A DNA stretch of 64,000 nt from Elusimicrobiales bacterium (GTDB lineage: Bacteria > Elusimicrobiota > Elusimicrobia > Elusimicrobiales > UBA9959): contig JAQTOU010000009.1 of assembly GCA_028713125.1 (NCBI GenBank), positions 1 through 64,000 of the forward strand. Direction: 5' to 3'. Below, piece after piece: positions 16,380 through 24,301 of this stretch. The notes beneath the pieces were generated by a model. It did no database searches. It was not told the DNA's origin and saw only the letters and a program-made list of their open reading frames with translations. How positions within the stretch are numbered: the stretch's first letter is position 1; each line of letters opens with the position of its first letter. Made by a program: the position numbers and the translations under genes.

Positions 16380-17384
16380 GTGGGACTTAAAGAATTTTAC
16401 CAGCGCCATTTTTCCTCTTCGGACGAGAAGATAATCAGCCCCGGTTTCGTCGCGCGCGTGGGCGGGGTCGGCTTCGCGCTCTTCTTCCTCACTTACTTCC
16501 TTTTCTCCTGGACCATGGAGACCGTCATCCACGACCGGAAAGAGGTTATCGTCCCCGATATCTCCGGGAAGTCCTCCGTAAACGCACTACAGGCGCTCTC
16601 GGTGATAAACCTGGCCATGAAGATAGGCGGCTACGAGTTCAACGAGGCCGTCCCCATAGGGACCGTCCTGCGCCAGGTGCCCGGCGCCGGCGCGACCGTG
16701 CGCGAGGGCAAGATAGTGCGCGTGGTCTTCAGCCAGGGCGGCGAGTCGGTTTTTACTCCCAACCTGATAGGCCTGCCGCTCAGGAACGCCGAGCTGCTGC
16801 TGCGGCAGCGCCAGCTGGTCCTTGGCGAGGTCTCCGAGGCTTATTCCCTTAAAGCGGAGAAGGGAACCGTCCTCTCCCAGGACCCCAAGCCCGAGCTCAG
16901 CGTTTCAAAAAATACCATGGTGCAGGTTACGGTCTCGAACGGCCTCCCCCCGGCCGGCATTATCATGATGCCCGACTTCCGGCAGAAGAAAAGCGACGAG
17001 GCCCAGCAGTGGGCGTCGGAGAACGGCCTGTCCCTCAACCTGATCGAGGACTCGAGTTCCCTTTTCCCCGGCGGGACGATCATCGACCAGGACCCCCAAT
17101 CGGACGCCGTCGTCGCCGCTGACGCGAAGATCACCCTTACCATAAGCTCGCGCAAGGCCGCCGCCGGCGGCGAGCGCGAATTCCGCGTCCATTACGAACT
17201 TCCCCAGGGCGGGGCCCAGCGCCATATCCGCGTAGTCGCTATCGGCAGGGCCGGGGACAGGGAGATCTTCAACGGCCTGCGCGATCCGGGCTCCAAGATC
17301 GACTTTTCCGTCCCCTACGCCGGCGCGGAAAAAGTGCGCATTTTCATGAACGGCATACTCGTCGAGGAGCGCCCCATAAAATGA
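16380..17384 (+). CDS. Membrane-anchored PASTA-repeat protein without a kinase domain
   Basis: A 334-residue protein starting at GTG 16380, set by AAGGAG about 9 bases upstream. A short cytoplasmic tail (1-27) precedes one transmembrane segment (about 28-48). The extracytoplasmic part has three PASTA domains (about 55-122, 125-192, 193-262), each beginning with a VPDISG, TPNLIG or MPDFRQ type segment, and then an unrelated beta-rich domain (about 265-334). PASTA domains bind peptidoglycan fragments and usually form the sensor of a PrkC-type Ser/Thr kinase or a penicillin-binding protein. There is no kinase domain here, although the neighbours (fmt before, rpe after with an ATGA overlap) match the prkC locus. 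Confidence 0.88.
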   Translation: MGLKEFYQRHFSSSDEKIISPGFVARVGGVGFALFFLTYFLFSWTMETVIHDRKEVIVPDISGKSSVNALQALSVINLAMKIGGYEFNEAVPIGTVLRQVPGAGATVREGKIVRVVFSQGGESVFTPNLIGLPLRNAELLLRQRQLVLGEVSEAYSLKAEKGTVLSQDPKPELSVSKNTMVQVTVSNGLPPAGIIMMPDFRQKKSDEAQQWASENGLSLNLIEDSSSLFPGGTIIDQDPQSDAVVAADAKITLTISSRKAAAGGEREFRVHYELPQGGAQRHIRVVAIGRAGDREIFNGLRDPGSKIDFSVPYAGAEKVRIFMNGILVEERPIK

Positions 17385-18058
17385 AGCCCCCTTTCTTCCC
17401 CCTCCCTACCGGCCGCGCCGCGCTGGTTCCCTCGGTGCTCGCGGCGGATTTTACCTGCCTCAGGGACAGCCTGGCCCCGGTAAAAAAGCTGGCGGACTGG
17501 GTACAGGTGGACGTGATGGACGGGCATTTCGTCCCGAACATAAGCTTCGGCCCCGGCATCGTCTCCGCCGTGGCGGCCGCCTCTTCCCTGCCCATAGACG
17601 CCCACCTGATGGTGGAGGACCCGGGCCGGTTCATCGGCGCTTTCGCCTCCGCCGGGTCGGGACTTATCACGGTGCACGCCGAGGCCCTGGCCCCCGGGCC
17701 CTGCCTTAAAAAAATTAAGGCCCTGGGCCTGAAAGCCGGGCTGGCGTTGCGGCCCAAAACCCCGCTGAAGCGGGTGCTCCCGTACCTGCCGCTGCTGGAC
17801 CTTATCCTTATAATGACGGTGGAGCCGGGTTTCGGCGGGCAGGCCTTCATGCCTGAAATGATGCCCAAGGTCGCGGCGGCCAGGAAACTGATCTCCGGGT
17901 CGGGGCGCGGGATCTGGCTGCAGGTCGACGGCGGCATCAATGCCGGCACGGCGGAGACCGCCGCCAGCGCCGGCGCCGATTCTCTGGTCATAGGCAGCGC
18001 GCTTTTCTCGGCCGCGGATCCTGCCGCGCTGCTGCGCGGGCTTAAAAAGAAAATTTGA
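17381..18058 (+). CDS. rpe: Ribulose-phosphate 3-epimerase
   Basis: A 225-residue TIM-barrel enzyme of the pentose phosphate pathway that interconverts ribulose 5-phosphate and xylulose 5-phosphate. Family signatures are visible: PSVLAADF near the N-terminus, DVMDGHFVPN (catalytic Asp and metal-binding His), HLMVEDP, MTVEPGFGGQ and VDGGI (second catalytic Asp). The start ATG overlaps the stop of the PASTA gene by ATGA, so the two are translationally coupled. A 22-base gap separates it from the receiver-domain gene. Length is normal. Confidence 0.96.
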   Translation: MKPPFFPLPTGRAALVPSVLAADFTCLRDSLAPVKKLADWVQVDVMDGHFVPNISFGPGIVSAVAAASSLPIDAHLMVEDPGRFIGAFASAGSGLITVHAEALAPGPCLKKIKALGLKAGLALRPKTPLKRVLPYLPLLDLILIMTVEPGFGGQAFMPEMMPKVAAARKLISGSGRGIWLQVDGGINAGTAETAASAGADSLVIGSALFSAADPAALLRGLKKKI

Positions 18059-18080
18059 CGGGGTACGGGGGAAACGGGAA

Positions 18081-18446
18081 ATGGCTAAAAAGATACTTAT
18101 AGTTGAAGACGAGGACCTTATCTGCAAGGTCCTTTCCATCCGCCTCGAGGGCCTCGGCTACAAGGTGGTTATCGCCCTCGACGGGGAAGAGGGGCTGGAC
18201 GCCGTAAAGAAGGAGAACCCTGACCTGGTCCTCCTGGACATCGGCCTGCCCAAGCTGGACGGCAATACTCTCTGCGAGCTGATAAAGAGCGGGAATGAGA
18301 CCAAGCACATAAAGGTCATAATGCTCACCGGCAAGAGGCTGGTGGGCGATATGGAAAACTCCTTCTCGGCCGGCGCGGATTTTTACATTAATAAGCCCTA
18401 CGAATGGCCGCGGCTGCTCGAGCATATTAAGAAACTTATAGGCTGA
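18081..18446 (+). CDS. Stand-alone response-regulator receiver domain
   Basis: A 121-residue CheY-like single-domain protein. The acidic pocket is E9-D10-E11-D12, the phosphoacceptor is D53 in LVLLDIGLP, followed by the conserved Thr in MLTGKR and Lys in NKPYEW. There is no output domain, so it acts by binding a partner, as relay or adaptor proteins do. The gene sits 22 bases after rpe, preceded by GGGGGAAACGGGAA as a weak ribosome site. No histidine kinase is found in the window; its cognate kinase and target are unknown. Confidence 0.92.
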   Translation: MAKKILIVEDEDLICKVLSIRLEGLGYKVVIALDGEEGLDAVKKENPDLVLLDIGLPKLDGNTLCELIKSGNETKHIKVIMLTGKRLVGDMENSFSAGADFYINKPYEWPRLLEHIKKLIG

Positions 18447-18458
18447 AGCGCATAGCCG

Positions 18459-18487
18459 TTCCAAAAACCGTTCAAATATAATATAAT
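18459..18487 (+). promoter_or_regulatory. Probable promoter of the rpsP operon
   Basis: Two overlapping TATAAT hexamers lie at 18477-18482 and 18482-18487. A weak -35 (TTCCAA, 18459-18464) is 17 bases before the second. The transcript would carry a leader of about 110 bases ahead of rpsP. Confidence 0.55.
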
Positions 18488-18494
18488 AGATAGG

Positions 18495-18605
18495 CACGGA
18501 GGTCTGCTCACAGCGGGCTCGTGTCCGATTTGTTCGGCCGCCTTTGATGGCATAGCCTTGATGGCGGCACTAGCATAGCTTCGTCGGCAACTTAAGGAGG
18601 ATACT
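18495..18605 (+). other. Structured 5' leader of the rpsP operon
   Basis: The leader contains a CCGA/TCGG hairpin (18525-18537) and a larger stem GCCGCC (18537-18542) with GGCGGC (18563-18568) enclosing an inner GGC-ATA-GCC hairpin. A strong AAGGAGG ribosome site follows just before ATG 18606. It may be a ribosomal-protein or processing leader; no known class was recognised. Confidence 0.4.
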
Positions 18606-18875
18606 ATGGCAGTTGTTCTTAGGCTTCAGAGAATTGGAAAACGCACTCAGCCGCATTACCGGATAGTCGCCATTGAAAAGGCGAGCGGGACGAAAGGCCA
18701 GCCGCTCGAGATCATAGGGCACTATAACCCCAAGGCTGACAAAGACAAAGAAAAGGTCACCTTTAACGCAGAGAAGCTCGACCGCTGGATAAAGACGGGC
18801 GCCAAGCCCTCCGAAACCCTCGGTTCCCTGATCACCCGCGCCCGCAAGGCAGAAAAGGCCGTTGAGAAGAAATAA
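18606..18875 (+). CDS. rpsP: 30S ribosomal protein S16
   Basis: An 89-residue ribosomal protein with the S16 signature start VVLRLQRIGK and PHYRIVAIEKAS, followed by EIIGHYNPK. It assembles early into the 30S 5' domain. The start ATG 18606 has the best ribosome site of the window (AAGGAGG, 5 bases upstream). It is the first gene of the rpsP-khpA-trmD-rplS operon, 12 bases before khpA, and its transcript has a structured leader of about 110 bases. The basic C-terminal tail is short, as is common outside Gammaproteobacteria. Confidence 0.97.
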   Translation: MAVVLRLQRIGKRTQPHYRIVAIEKASGTKGQPLEIIGHYNPKADKDKEKVTFNAEKLDRWIKTGAKPSETLGSLITRARKAEKAVEKK

Positions 18876-18887
18876 GCGGAGGTCAAA

Positions 18888-19115
18888 ATGAAAGAAGCTT
18901 TAATGTACATCATCGGCTCCCTGGTGGAAAACCCCCAGGCGGTCAAGGTCGGCGTCGCCGAAGACGGCGATATCGTCCGGTTCAAGCTTGAGCTGGCCTC
19001 CTCCGACCGCGGCAAAGTAATAGGCAAGGAAGGGCGCGTGGTGAAAGCCATCCGCACCGTCCTGCAGACGGCCGCCGCCAGGCAGAACAAGAAAGTTTAC
19101 CTGGACATAGACTGA
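18888..19115 (+). CDS. khpA: KH-domain RNA-binding protein KhpA
   Basis: A 75-residue single KH domain, with the RNA-binding loop GKVIGKEGRVVKAIR (GxxG as GKEG) near residues 42-56. KhpA, usually with KhpB/Jag, binds RNA and affects cell envelope growth and translation in Firmicutes; a partner KhpB is not in the window. The gene lies between rpsP and trmD as in many bacteria. Normally rimM follows, but here trmD begins 8 bases after the khpA stop. A GCGGAGG ribosome site precedes ATG 18888. Confidence 0.95.
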   Translation: MKEALMYIIGSLVENPQAVKVGVAEDGDIVRFKLELASSDRGKVIGKEGRVVKAIRTVLQTAAARQNKKVYLDID

Positions 19116-19122
19116 TCTTTAT

Positions 19123-19830
19123 ATGCGCGTAGACGCGGTCACGCTTTTCCCGGCAATGATCGACTCGCCGCTTTCGGAAAGCATCGTGGGCCGCGCGCGC
19201 GAGGAAGGTTTCCTGGAGCTGGGTTTCTTGAACCCGCGGGATTTTACCGAGGACCGCCACCGCACCGTGGACGACAAGCCTTACGGCGGCGGGACCGGGA
19301 TGGTGATGATGGCGGAGCCCGTTTACCGGGCGCTCAAGAAAGTCAGGAAGAAGAATTCTTTCGTTATTCTCCTGACGCCGAAGGGCCGCCGCTTCGACCA
19401 GCCGCTGGCGCTGGAGCTGGCGAAGAAGAAGCACCTGATCTTTATCTGCGGACATTACGAGGGCATAGACGAGCGCGTCACCCCTCTCGCCGACATGGAA
19501 CTTTCCATAGGCGATTATGTCCTGACCGGCGGCGAGCCGGCGGCGGTAGCGGTGATAGACGCGGTGACGCGGCTTATCCCCGGCGTGCTCAAGAAAGAGG
19601 ACGCCACCGTGAACGAGACTTTTACCGGCGGCCTGCTCGAAGCCCCGCATTACACCCGGCCGGGCGTCTGGCGCGGAGAGAAAGTTCCCGAGGCGCTTTT
19701 GAGCGGGAACCACAAGCTGATAGCCGAGTGGCGCAGCACGCAGGCGCGGGAACTTACCGGGAAAGCCAGGCCGGACCTGCCGGCCGGCGGGCAGGCGAAA
19801 AAACCGGCGCGCGGCAAAAAGAAAATTTAG
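19123..19830 (+). CDS. trmD: tRNA (guanine-N1-)-methyltransferase
   Basis: A 235-residue SPOUT methyltransferase that makes m1G37 in tRNAs next to the anticodon and prevents frameshifting. Knot motifs are clear: [13 protein letters not shown] (about 47-59), [12 protein letters not shown] and the SAM-binding [12 protein letters not shown], and the catalytic Asp region around PHYTRP follows. The C-terminal domain ends in a short basic tail (KKPARGKKK). It directly follows khpA and precedes rplS by 41 bases. The expected rimM gene between khpA and trmD is absent. Confidence 0.97.
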   Translation: MRVDAVTLFPAMIDSPLSESIVGRAREEGFLELGFLNPRDFTEDRHRTVDDKPYGGGTGMVMMAEPVYRALKKVRKKNSFVILLTPKGRRFDQPLALELAKKKHLIFICGHYEGIDERVTPLADMELSIGDYVLTGGEPAAVAVIDAVTRLIPGVLKKEDATVNETFTGGLLEAPHYTRPGVWRGEKVPEALLSGNHKLIAEWRSTQARELTGKARPDLPAGGQAKKPARGKKKI

Positions 19831-19871
19831 GAATTAAATCAGTCGGCTTTGCAAATAACTTAGGAGGCAGT

Positions 19872-20270
19872 ATGATCAACATCAACAAGTACCTGGGCAT
19901 CAAGAACGATAAATTTGACTTCAAGTCCGGCGACACGGTAAAAGTCTACACCAAAGTCGTGGAAGGCGACAGCGAGCGCGTCCAGATCTTCGACGGGGTA
20001 GTCCTTTCCCGCCGCGGGACCGGAGTTTCCGAGAGCTTCATCGTCCGCAAGATCTCCTACGGCGTGGGCGTGGAAAGGGTCTTCCCCCTGCATTCCCCCC
20101 GCATCGACAAGATCGAAGTCGTGAAGACCGGCAAGGTCCGCCGCTCCAAGATCTATTACCTCCGCGGCCTGTCAGGCAAATCCGCCAGGCTTAACGAGAC
20201 CGCCAAGGAGATCGAGGCCGAAGTTCCCGCGGCCGCGCCTGCCGCCGAGCAGTCTCCCGCCGGCAAATAG
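19872..20270 (+). CDS. rplS: 50S ribosomal protein L19
   Basis: A 132-residue protein located at the 30S-50S interface. The L19 core is seen in [27 protein letters not shown] and [18 protein letters not shown], ending in SKIYYLR (about 1-100). An Ala/Pro/Glu-rich tail of about 25 residues follows, unlike the short basic tail of most L19 proteins. The start ATG 19872 is set by TAGGAGG 6 bases upstream; the frame is open farther upstream inside trmD but without a suitable start. Last gene of the rpsP operon; a GC-rich hairpin lies just after it. Confidence 0.97.
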   Translation: MININKYLGIKNDKFDFKSGDTVKVYTKVVEGDSERVQIFDGVVLSRRGTGVSESFIVRKISYGVGVERVFPLHSPRIDKIEVVKTGKVRRSKIYYLRGLSGKSARLNETAKEIEAEVPAAAPAAEQSPAGK

Positions 20271-20280
20271 ACCGGTTGCT

Positions 20281-20305
20281 CCCCGTCCGCCCCCGGCGGG
20301 CGGGG
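20281..20305 (+). terminator. GC-rich hairpin after rplS
   Basis: An 11-base stem (one G-U pair) with a 3-base CCC loop begins 11 bases after the rplS stop. No T tract follows, so it may protect the mRNA 3' end or act with Rho rather than be an intrinsic terminator. Confidence 0.4.
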
Positions 20306-20368
20306 TATTCCTGGCCGCTTCCCGCGTCCAGGCTTGGCCGAGACGCCTAAAGCAAGCTAAACCATATC

Positions 20369-21022
20369 GTGCCCCTCAGCAGATTCGACCTGACGCTCCT
20401 GGAAAAAAGAAAGCCGGCTTTCCTCGCGGGCGTGGACGAGGCCGGCAGGGGACCTTTGGCCGGGCCCGTCACGGCCTGCGCCGCCTGGATCCCTCTTTCC
20501 GCCCACAGCGTTATTTCCCCCCTCGTAAACGACAGCAAGAAGCTGTCCCCCGCCCGCCGGGAGCGCGCTCTCAGGCTCATGCTCGACTCCGGCGTGCGCT
20601 TCGGCTTCGGCTTTTCGGGGCCGGGGGAGATAGACCGGGTGAACATACTTGAAGCCACCTTCAACGCCATGGGGGCCGCCGTAAGGCGGCTTCTTTTTTA
20701 TACCGGGACCTCCCCGGCCAGCGCGCTTATTCTGGTGGATGGCAACCACAGGATCAAGCGTCTCGACTCCTGCGTCCAGGAACCCGTAGTCGACGGCGAC
20801 GCGAAATCCCTTTCTATAGCCGCGGCCAGCATTTACGCCAAGGTTATCCGCGACCGCTGGATGGGCGTGCTTGACCGGCGGCACCCGGGCTACGGCCTGG
20901 CCGGGCATAAAGGCTACGGCACTGCCGCCCACCTGGAGGCCCTGCGCAGGCTGGGGCCTTCCTCCCAGCACCGCTTCAGTTTCGCGCCGGTCAGGGCCGC
21001 GGGGAGCGCGCGCCATGAATAA
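20369..21022 (+). CDS. rnhB: Ribonuclease HII
   Basis: A 217-residue endonuclease that cleaves RNA in RNA-DNA hybrids, including single ribonucleotides in DNA. The catalytic motif GVDEAGRGPLAGPV gives the first Asp-Glu pair (about residues 18-19), then NDSKKLS and the later ILVDGNH and VVDGDAKSLSIAAASIYAK regions supply further active-site residues. It starts at GTG 20369; no ribosome site is seen. The gene overlaps yraN by 8 bases. The rplS-rnhB-yraN order is common in many bacteria and supports the assignment. Confidence 0.95.
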   Translation: MPLSRFDLTLLEKRKPAFLAGVDEAGRGPLAGPVTACAAWIPLSAHSVISPLVNDSKKLSPARRERALRLMLDSGVRFGFGFSGPGEIDRVNILEATFNAMGAAVRRLLFYTGTSPASALILVDGNHRIKRLDSCVQEPVVDGDAKSLSIAAASIYAKVIRDRWMGVLDRRHPGYGLAGHKGYGTAAHLEALRRLGPSSQHRFSFAPVRAAGSARHE

Positions 21023-21371
21023 AAAAGGCGAGAAATACGAGGAGCAGGCCGCGCTTTTCCTGGAGGCGGCCGGCTTCGAGATCCTGGACCGCAACTGGGC
21101 CTGCCCCATGGGCGAGCTGGATATAATAGCGCGCAAGGACGGGACGGTGGCTTTTGTGGAAGTTCGCGCCCGCTCCAGCTCGGCGTACGGTCTTCCGGCT
21201 GAAACGGTCAACCGCGCCAAGCGCGCCAAAATAATAAAGTCCGCCATGGCCTATATCAAGGCGCGCGGCCTTGAGGCTGACTCTTTCAGGTTCGATTTTA
21301 TCGGAATAGTGCCCGGCCAGGCGCCGGAGCACATAGAGGACGCTTTCAGCGCCGACGGTTTCGGCTTCTAG
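21015..21371 (+). CDS. yraN: UPF0102 (YraN) family protein
   Basis: A 118-residue restriction-endonuclease-fold protein. Family features are NKKGEKYEEQAALFLEAAGF at the start, then GELDIIARKDG and VAFVEVRARSS, the nuclease-type D-ExK arrangement (about residues 36-58). Biochemical role is not established for the family; links with DNA repair and recombination have been proposed from context. The start ATG 21015 overlaps the end of rnhB by 8 bases, so translation is probably coupled. Typical length for the family. Confidence 0.93.
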   Translation: MNKKGEKYEEQAALFLEAAGFEILDRNWACPMGELDIIARKDGTVAFVEVRARSSSAYGLPAETVNRAKRAKIIKSAMAYIKARGLEADSFRFDFIGIVPGQAPEHIEDAFSADGFGF

Positions 21372-21390
21372 CAAGGAAGGAGATACAACA

Positions 21391-22227
21391 ATGGAATCCT
21401 CGGAAATACTCTCTAACGTGCAGAAAACGGCGGGCTGGCTTAAAAAGAAAGCTCCCGGCTTCAAGCCGGTCTCCGCGATCATCGCGGGCTCTGGCCTGGG
21501 CAACTCGCTTCCCCGCCTCGAGGACAGGGTTTCCATCCCCTACTCCGCCATTCCCGGCTTCCCCGTCACCACCGTCAAGGGCCACGCCGGCGAGCTCGTT
21601 TTCGGCCGCCTGGGCGGAAAAGACGTAGTGATGATGCGCGGGCGCTTTCATTATTACGAGGGCCGGCCTCTCAGCTTCATAGCGTTCCCCATCCGGGTGC
21701 TCGCCGCGCTGGGCGTAAAGAACCTCCTGCTCACCGCCGCCGTGGGCTCTTTGAAGCCTTCCATAAAGCCGGGCGACATGGTGATCCTCAAGGACCATAT
21801 AAACCTGATGGGCTCGAACCCGCTGATGGGCAACCACAACGACGCCTTCGGGGCGATGTTCCCGGATATGAACGACCCTTACGACGTGCCGCTCCGCCGG
21901 GAGGCCGTGAAGCTCGCCCGCGCTCTCAAGATCCGCGCCATAGAAGGCGTCTATACCGCCGTGACCGGACCCTCTTACGAGACCCCGGCCGAGGTAAAGA
22001 TGTACAGGATGCTCGGCGGCGATATCGCCGGGATGTCCGTGGTCCCGGAAACGATAACCGCCCGCCAGCTCAGGATCCGCGTCGCCGCCCTCTGCTGGGT
22101 CTCGAATTTCACCAGCGGGATCTCCAAGACCCTCCTCACCCACGACGAGGTTCTGGAGCTCGGCGAGAAGGTCTCCGAGAAAATGCGGGCCCTGCTGGAA
22201 GGCCTGCTGAAGTCTAAAGTGATTTAG
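21391..22227 (+). CDS. Purine nucleoside phosphorylase (inosine/guanosine type)
   Basis: A 278-residue trimeric-type enzyme that splits purine nucleosides with phosphate into base and (deoxy)ribose 1-phosphate. Seen motifs: IAGSGLG (phosphate loop, about 31-37), GRFHYYEG, TAAVGSLK, VTGPSYETPAE, and the substrate-binding GMSVVPE. The Asn in WVSNFTSG corresponds to the residue selective for 6-oxopurines. An AAGGAG site precedes ATG 21391. It begins the salvage block with pyrimidine nucleoside phosphorylase and upp, giving routes from purine and pyrimidine nucleosides to bases and UMP. Confidence 0.94.
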   Translation: MESSEILSNVQKTAGWLKKKAPGFKPVSAIIAGSGLGNSLPRLEDRVSIPYSAIPGFPVTTVKGHAGELVFGRLGGKDVVMMRGRFHYYEGRPLSFIAFPIRVLAALGVKNLLLTAAVGSLKPSIKPGDMVILKDHINLMGSNPLMGNHNDAFGAMFPDMNDPYDVPLRREAVKLARALKIRAIEGVYTAVTGPSYETPAEVKMYRMLGGDIAGMSVVPETITARQLRIRVAALCWVSNFTSGISKTLLTHDEVLELGEKVSEKMRALLEGLLKSKVI

Positions 22228-22286
22228 GCGGCCCGGCCCGCGGGGATGGCCGTAGAAACGAATAGAGTTTTTAAAAAGAGGCTTTT

Positions 22287-23597
22287 ATGAAAATGCTGGA
22301 TTTGCTGCTTAAGAAACGCTCCGGGCTGGAGATGACTCCCGCCGAGCTCGAATTCATCTCCGCCGGCGCGGCCGACGGGAGCATCCCCGACTACCAGCTT
22401 TCGTCCTGGCTCATGGCCGCTTTCCTCAACGGCCTCACCCCCGCCGAGACGGCCGCCCTTACCAGGGCCATGGCCCTTTCCGGGAAGAAACTCGACCTCT
22501 CCTCGATAAAAGGCATGAAGATCGACAAGCATTCCACCGGCGGCGTAGGCGACGGCGTCTCGATAGCCCTGGCCCCCGTCGTCGCGGCCTGCGGCGTGGT
22601 CGTGCCTATGATGAGCGGCCGCGGCCTCGGGCATACCGGCGGCACGCTGGACAAGCTCGAGGCGATGAAAGGCTTCAAGGTCCGGCTCGAGCCCTCCTAT
22701 ATAGTGAAGCAGCTTAAGGCCAGCGGCCTGTCCATGTTCGGCCAGACGGAACAGCTCGCGCCCAGTGACAAGAAGCTTTACGCCCTGCGCGACGCTTCCT
22801 GCACGGTGGAAGCCCTGCCGCTTATCGTCGCGAGCATCCTTTCCAAGAAGTACGCCGAGGACATCACCGGCCTGGTGATGGACGTGAAGTACGGTTCAGG
22901 CGCCTTCCTCAAGGATTTCAAGAAGAGCCGCGAGCTCGCAGTGGCGCTGATGAAGACGGCGAAGCTGCTCGGGATACGCTGCGTGGCCGTTATGACCGCG
23001 ATGAACGAGCCTCTCGGCCTGGCGGTCGGCAACGGCATCGAGGTCTCCCAGTCCATCAAGATCCTGGCCGGCGAGAAAGGCCCGGAGGACTTCATGCGCG
23101 TGCTCGAGGTCCTGTCCGGCTGGATGATCCACCTGGGCGGCAAAGCCCGCTCCGCCGCGGAGGGCGAAGAGAAGGCCCGCGCCGCGATAGCCGACGGCAG
23201 CGCCCTTGAAAAATTCCGCCTCATGGTTAAGTGGCAGGGCGGCGACGCGCGCGTCGTGGGCGACCCCGACCGTTTCATGCCGAAAGCGAAACTCTTCAAG
23301 GATATCAGGGCTTCCCGCGCCGGCTTCCTCACCGCGATGGAAGCGCGCACCGTAGGCTTCGCCAGCGTCGCGCTGGGCGCCGGCCGCGCCAAGGCCGAGG
23401 ACGCCGTAGATTTCGGCGCCGGCTTCATCCTGGAAAAAAAGCCCGGTGACAGAGTTAAGCCGGGCGACATTATCGCCAGGACCTACGCCTCCAGCCCCGC
23501 TAAGCTGGCCGAGGGCGTAAAGATGTTCGAGTCCTCGCTGGCCTACGGGCCCAAAGCGCCCCGCAAAGAGCCGCTCATCCGCGAGATCATAAAGTAG
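22287..23597 (+). CDS. Pyrimidine-nucleoside (thymidine) phosphorylase
   Basis: A 436-residue enzyme that phosphorolyses thymidine and/or uridine. The signature KHSTGGVGDGVS is near residues 75-87, and SGRGLGHTGGTLDKLEA follows, which forms the phosphate and nucleoside site. The alpha domain (1-65) and C-terminal alpha/beta domain (about 345-436) are complete, matching the Pyn/DeoA family length. Whether it prefers thymidine (DeoA) or both pyrimidines (Pdp) cannot be settled by eye. Placed 59 bases after PNP and 7 before upp, which would use the uracil it releases. Confidence 0.95.
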   Translation: MKMLDLLLKKRSGLEMTPAELEFISAGAADGSIPDYQLSSWLMAAFLNGLTPAETAALTRAMALSGKKLDLSSIKGMKIDKHSTGGVGDGVSIALAPVVAACGVVVPMMSGRGLGHTGGTLDKLEAMKGFKVRLEPSYIVKQLKASGLSMFGQTEQLAPSDKKLYALRDASCTVEALPLIVASILSKKYAEDITGLVMDVKYGSGAFLKDFKKSRELAVALMKTAKLLGIRCVAVMTAMNEPLGLAVGNGIEVSQSIKILAGEKGPEDFMRVLEVLSGWMIHLGGKARSAAEGEEKARAAIADGSALEKFRLMVKWQGGDARVVGDPDRFMPKAKLFKDIRASRAGFLTAMEARTVGFASVALGAGRAKAEDAVDFGAGFILEKKPGDRVKPGDIIARTYASSPAKLAEGVKMFESSLAYGPKAPRKEPLIREIIK

Positions 23598-23604
23598 GAG
23601 GCCT

Positions 23605-24231
23605 ATGAAAAACGTTCACGTCTCAAAGCACCCGCTGGTCATGGACAAGATCTCCCGCTTGCGGGATAAGCGGACAAGCGTGGCCGATTTCAGGCGCCTG
23701 ATGGGCGAAGTGACCATGTTCCTCTCCCACGACGCTTTCCTGCACGCTAAAGTAAAAAGCGCCAAGGTCCGCACGCCGGTCGGCACTGCGAACGTAATGA
23801 AGCTTTCGCACGACCTGGTCTTCGTGGCGATACTCCGGGCCGGCCTGGGCATGGTGGACGGCCTGCTTACGATGTACCCCGAGGCCAAGCTCGCCCATAT
23901 AGGCATTTACCGCGACGAGGAGACCCTTAAGCCGGTGAAATATTACGCGCGCATGCCCGAGGACGTGTCGGGCAGCCTGGTCGTCATAGCCGACCCGATG
24001 CTCGCCACCGGCGGCTCGGCCGTGGAGGCCGTAGAGATAATGAAGAGCCGCGGCGCGAAGAATATCTGCTTTATCTGCATGATAGCCGCTAAAGAGGGCC
24101 TCAGGCGCCTGGCCGCCGCCCACCCGGAGATGCCGATCTACGTCGGGACCGTGGACGAGAAATTGAACAATAAGGGCTATATAGTACCGGGCCTCGGCGA
24201 CGCCGGCGACAGGATGTTCGGGACGAATTGA
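23605..24231 (+). CDS. upp: Uracil phosphoribosyltransferase
   Basis: A 208-residue type I phosphoribosyltransferase that makes UMP from uracil and PRPP. The PRPP-binding loop VIADPMLATGGSAVEA is near residues 128-143, and the uracil-binding C-terminal GYIVPGLGDAGDRMFGT is intact. It starts HVSKHPLVMDKIS, as usual. A GTAGGAGG site precedes ATG 23605. It is the last gene of the salvage block and is followed by a long perfect bidirectional terminator shared with the convergent FNR-type gene. Confidence 0.97.
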   Translation: MKNVHVSKHPLVMDKISRLRDKRTSVADFRRLMGEVTMFLSHDAFLHAKVKSAKVRTPVGTANVMKLSHDLVFVAILRAGLGMVDGLLTMYPEAKLAHIGIYRDEETLKPVKYYARMPEDVSGSLVVIADPMLATGGSAVEAVEIMKSRGAKNICFICMIAAKEGLRRLAAAHPEMPIYVGTVDEKLNNKGYIVPGLGDAGDRMFGTN

Positions 24232-24236
24232 ATTCC

Positions 24237-24298
24237 CAGGCATAAAAAGGGACAGGCTGCTTTATTTTAATAAAGCAGCCTGTCCCTTTTTATGCCTG
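24237..24298. terminator. Bidirectional terminator with a perfect 30-base stem
   Basis: A perfect inverted repeat with 30-base arms (24237-24266 and 24269-24298) and a 2-base centre lies between the converging upp and FNR-type genes. The outer part gives A-runs on one side and T-runs on the other, so it can end transcripts from both directions. The arm length is far beyond the usual 7-12 bases. Confidence 0.9.
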
Positions 24299-24301
24299 CG
24301 G

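Noticed and set aside
18521-18547. Tiny frame GTG...TGA (eight residues) in the rpsP leader as a leader peptide
   Set aside because: No ribosome site at the right distance, and the residues give no attenuation logic.
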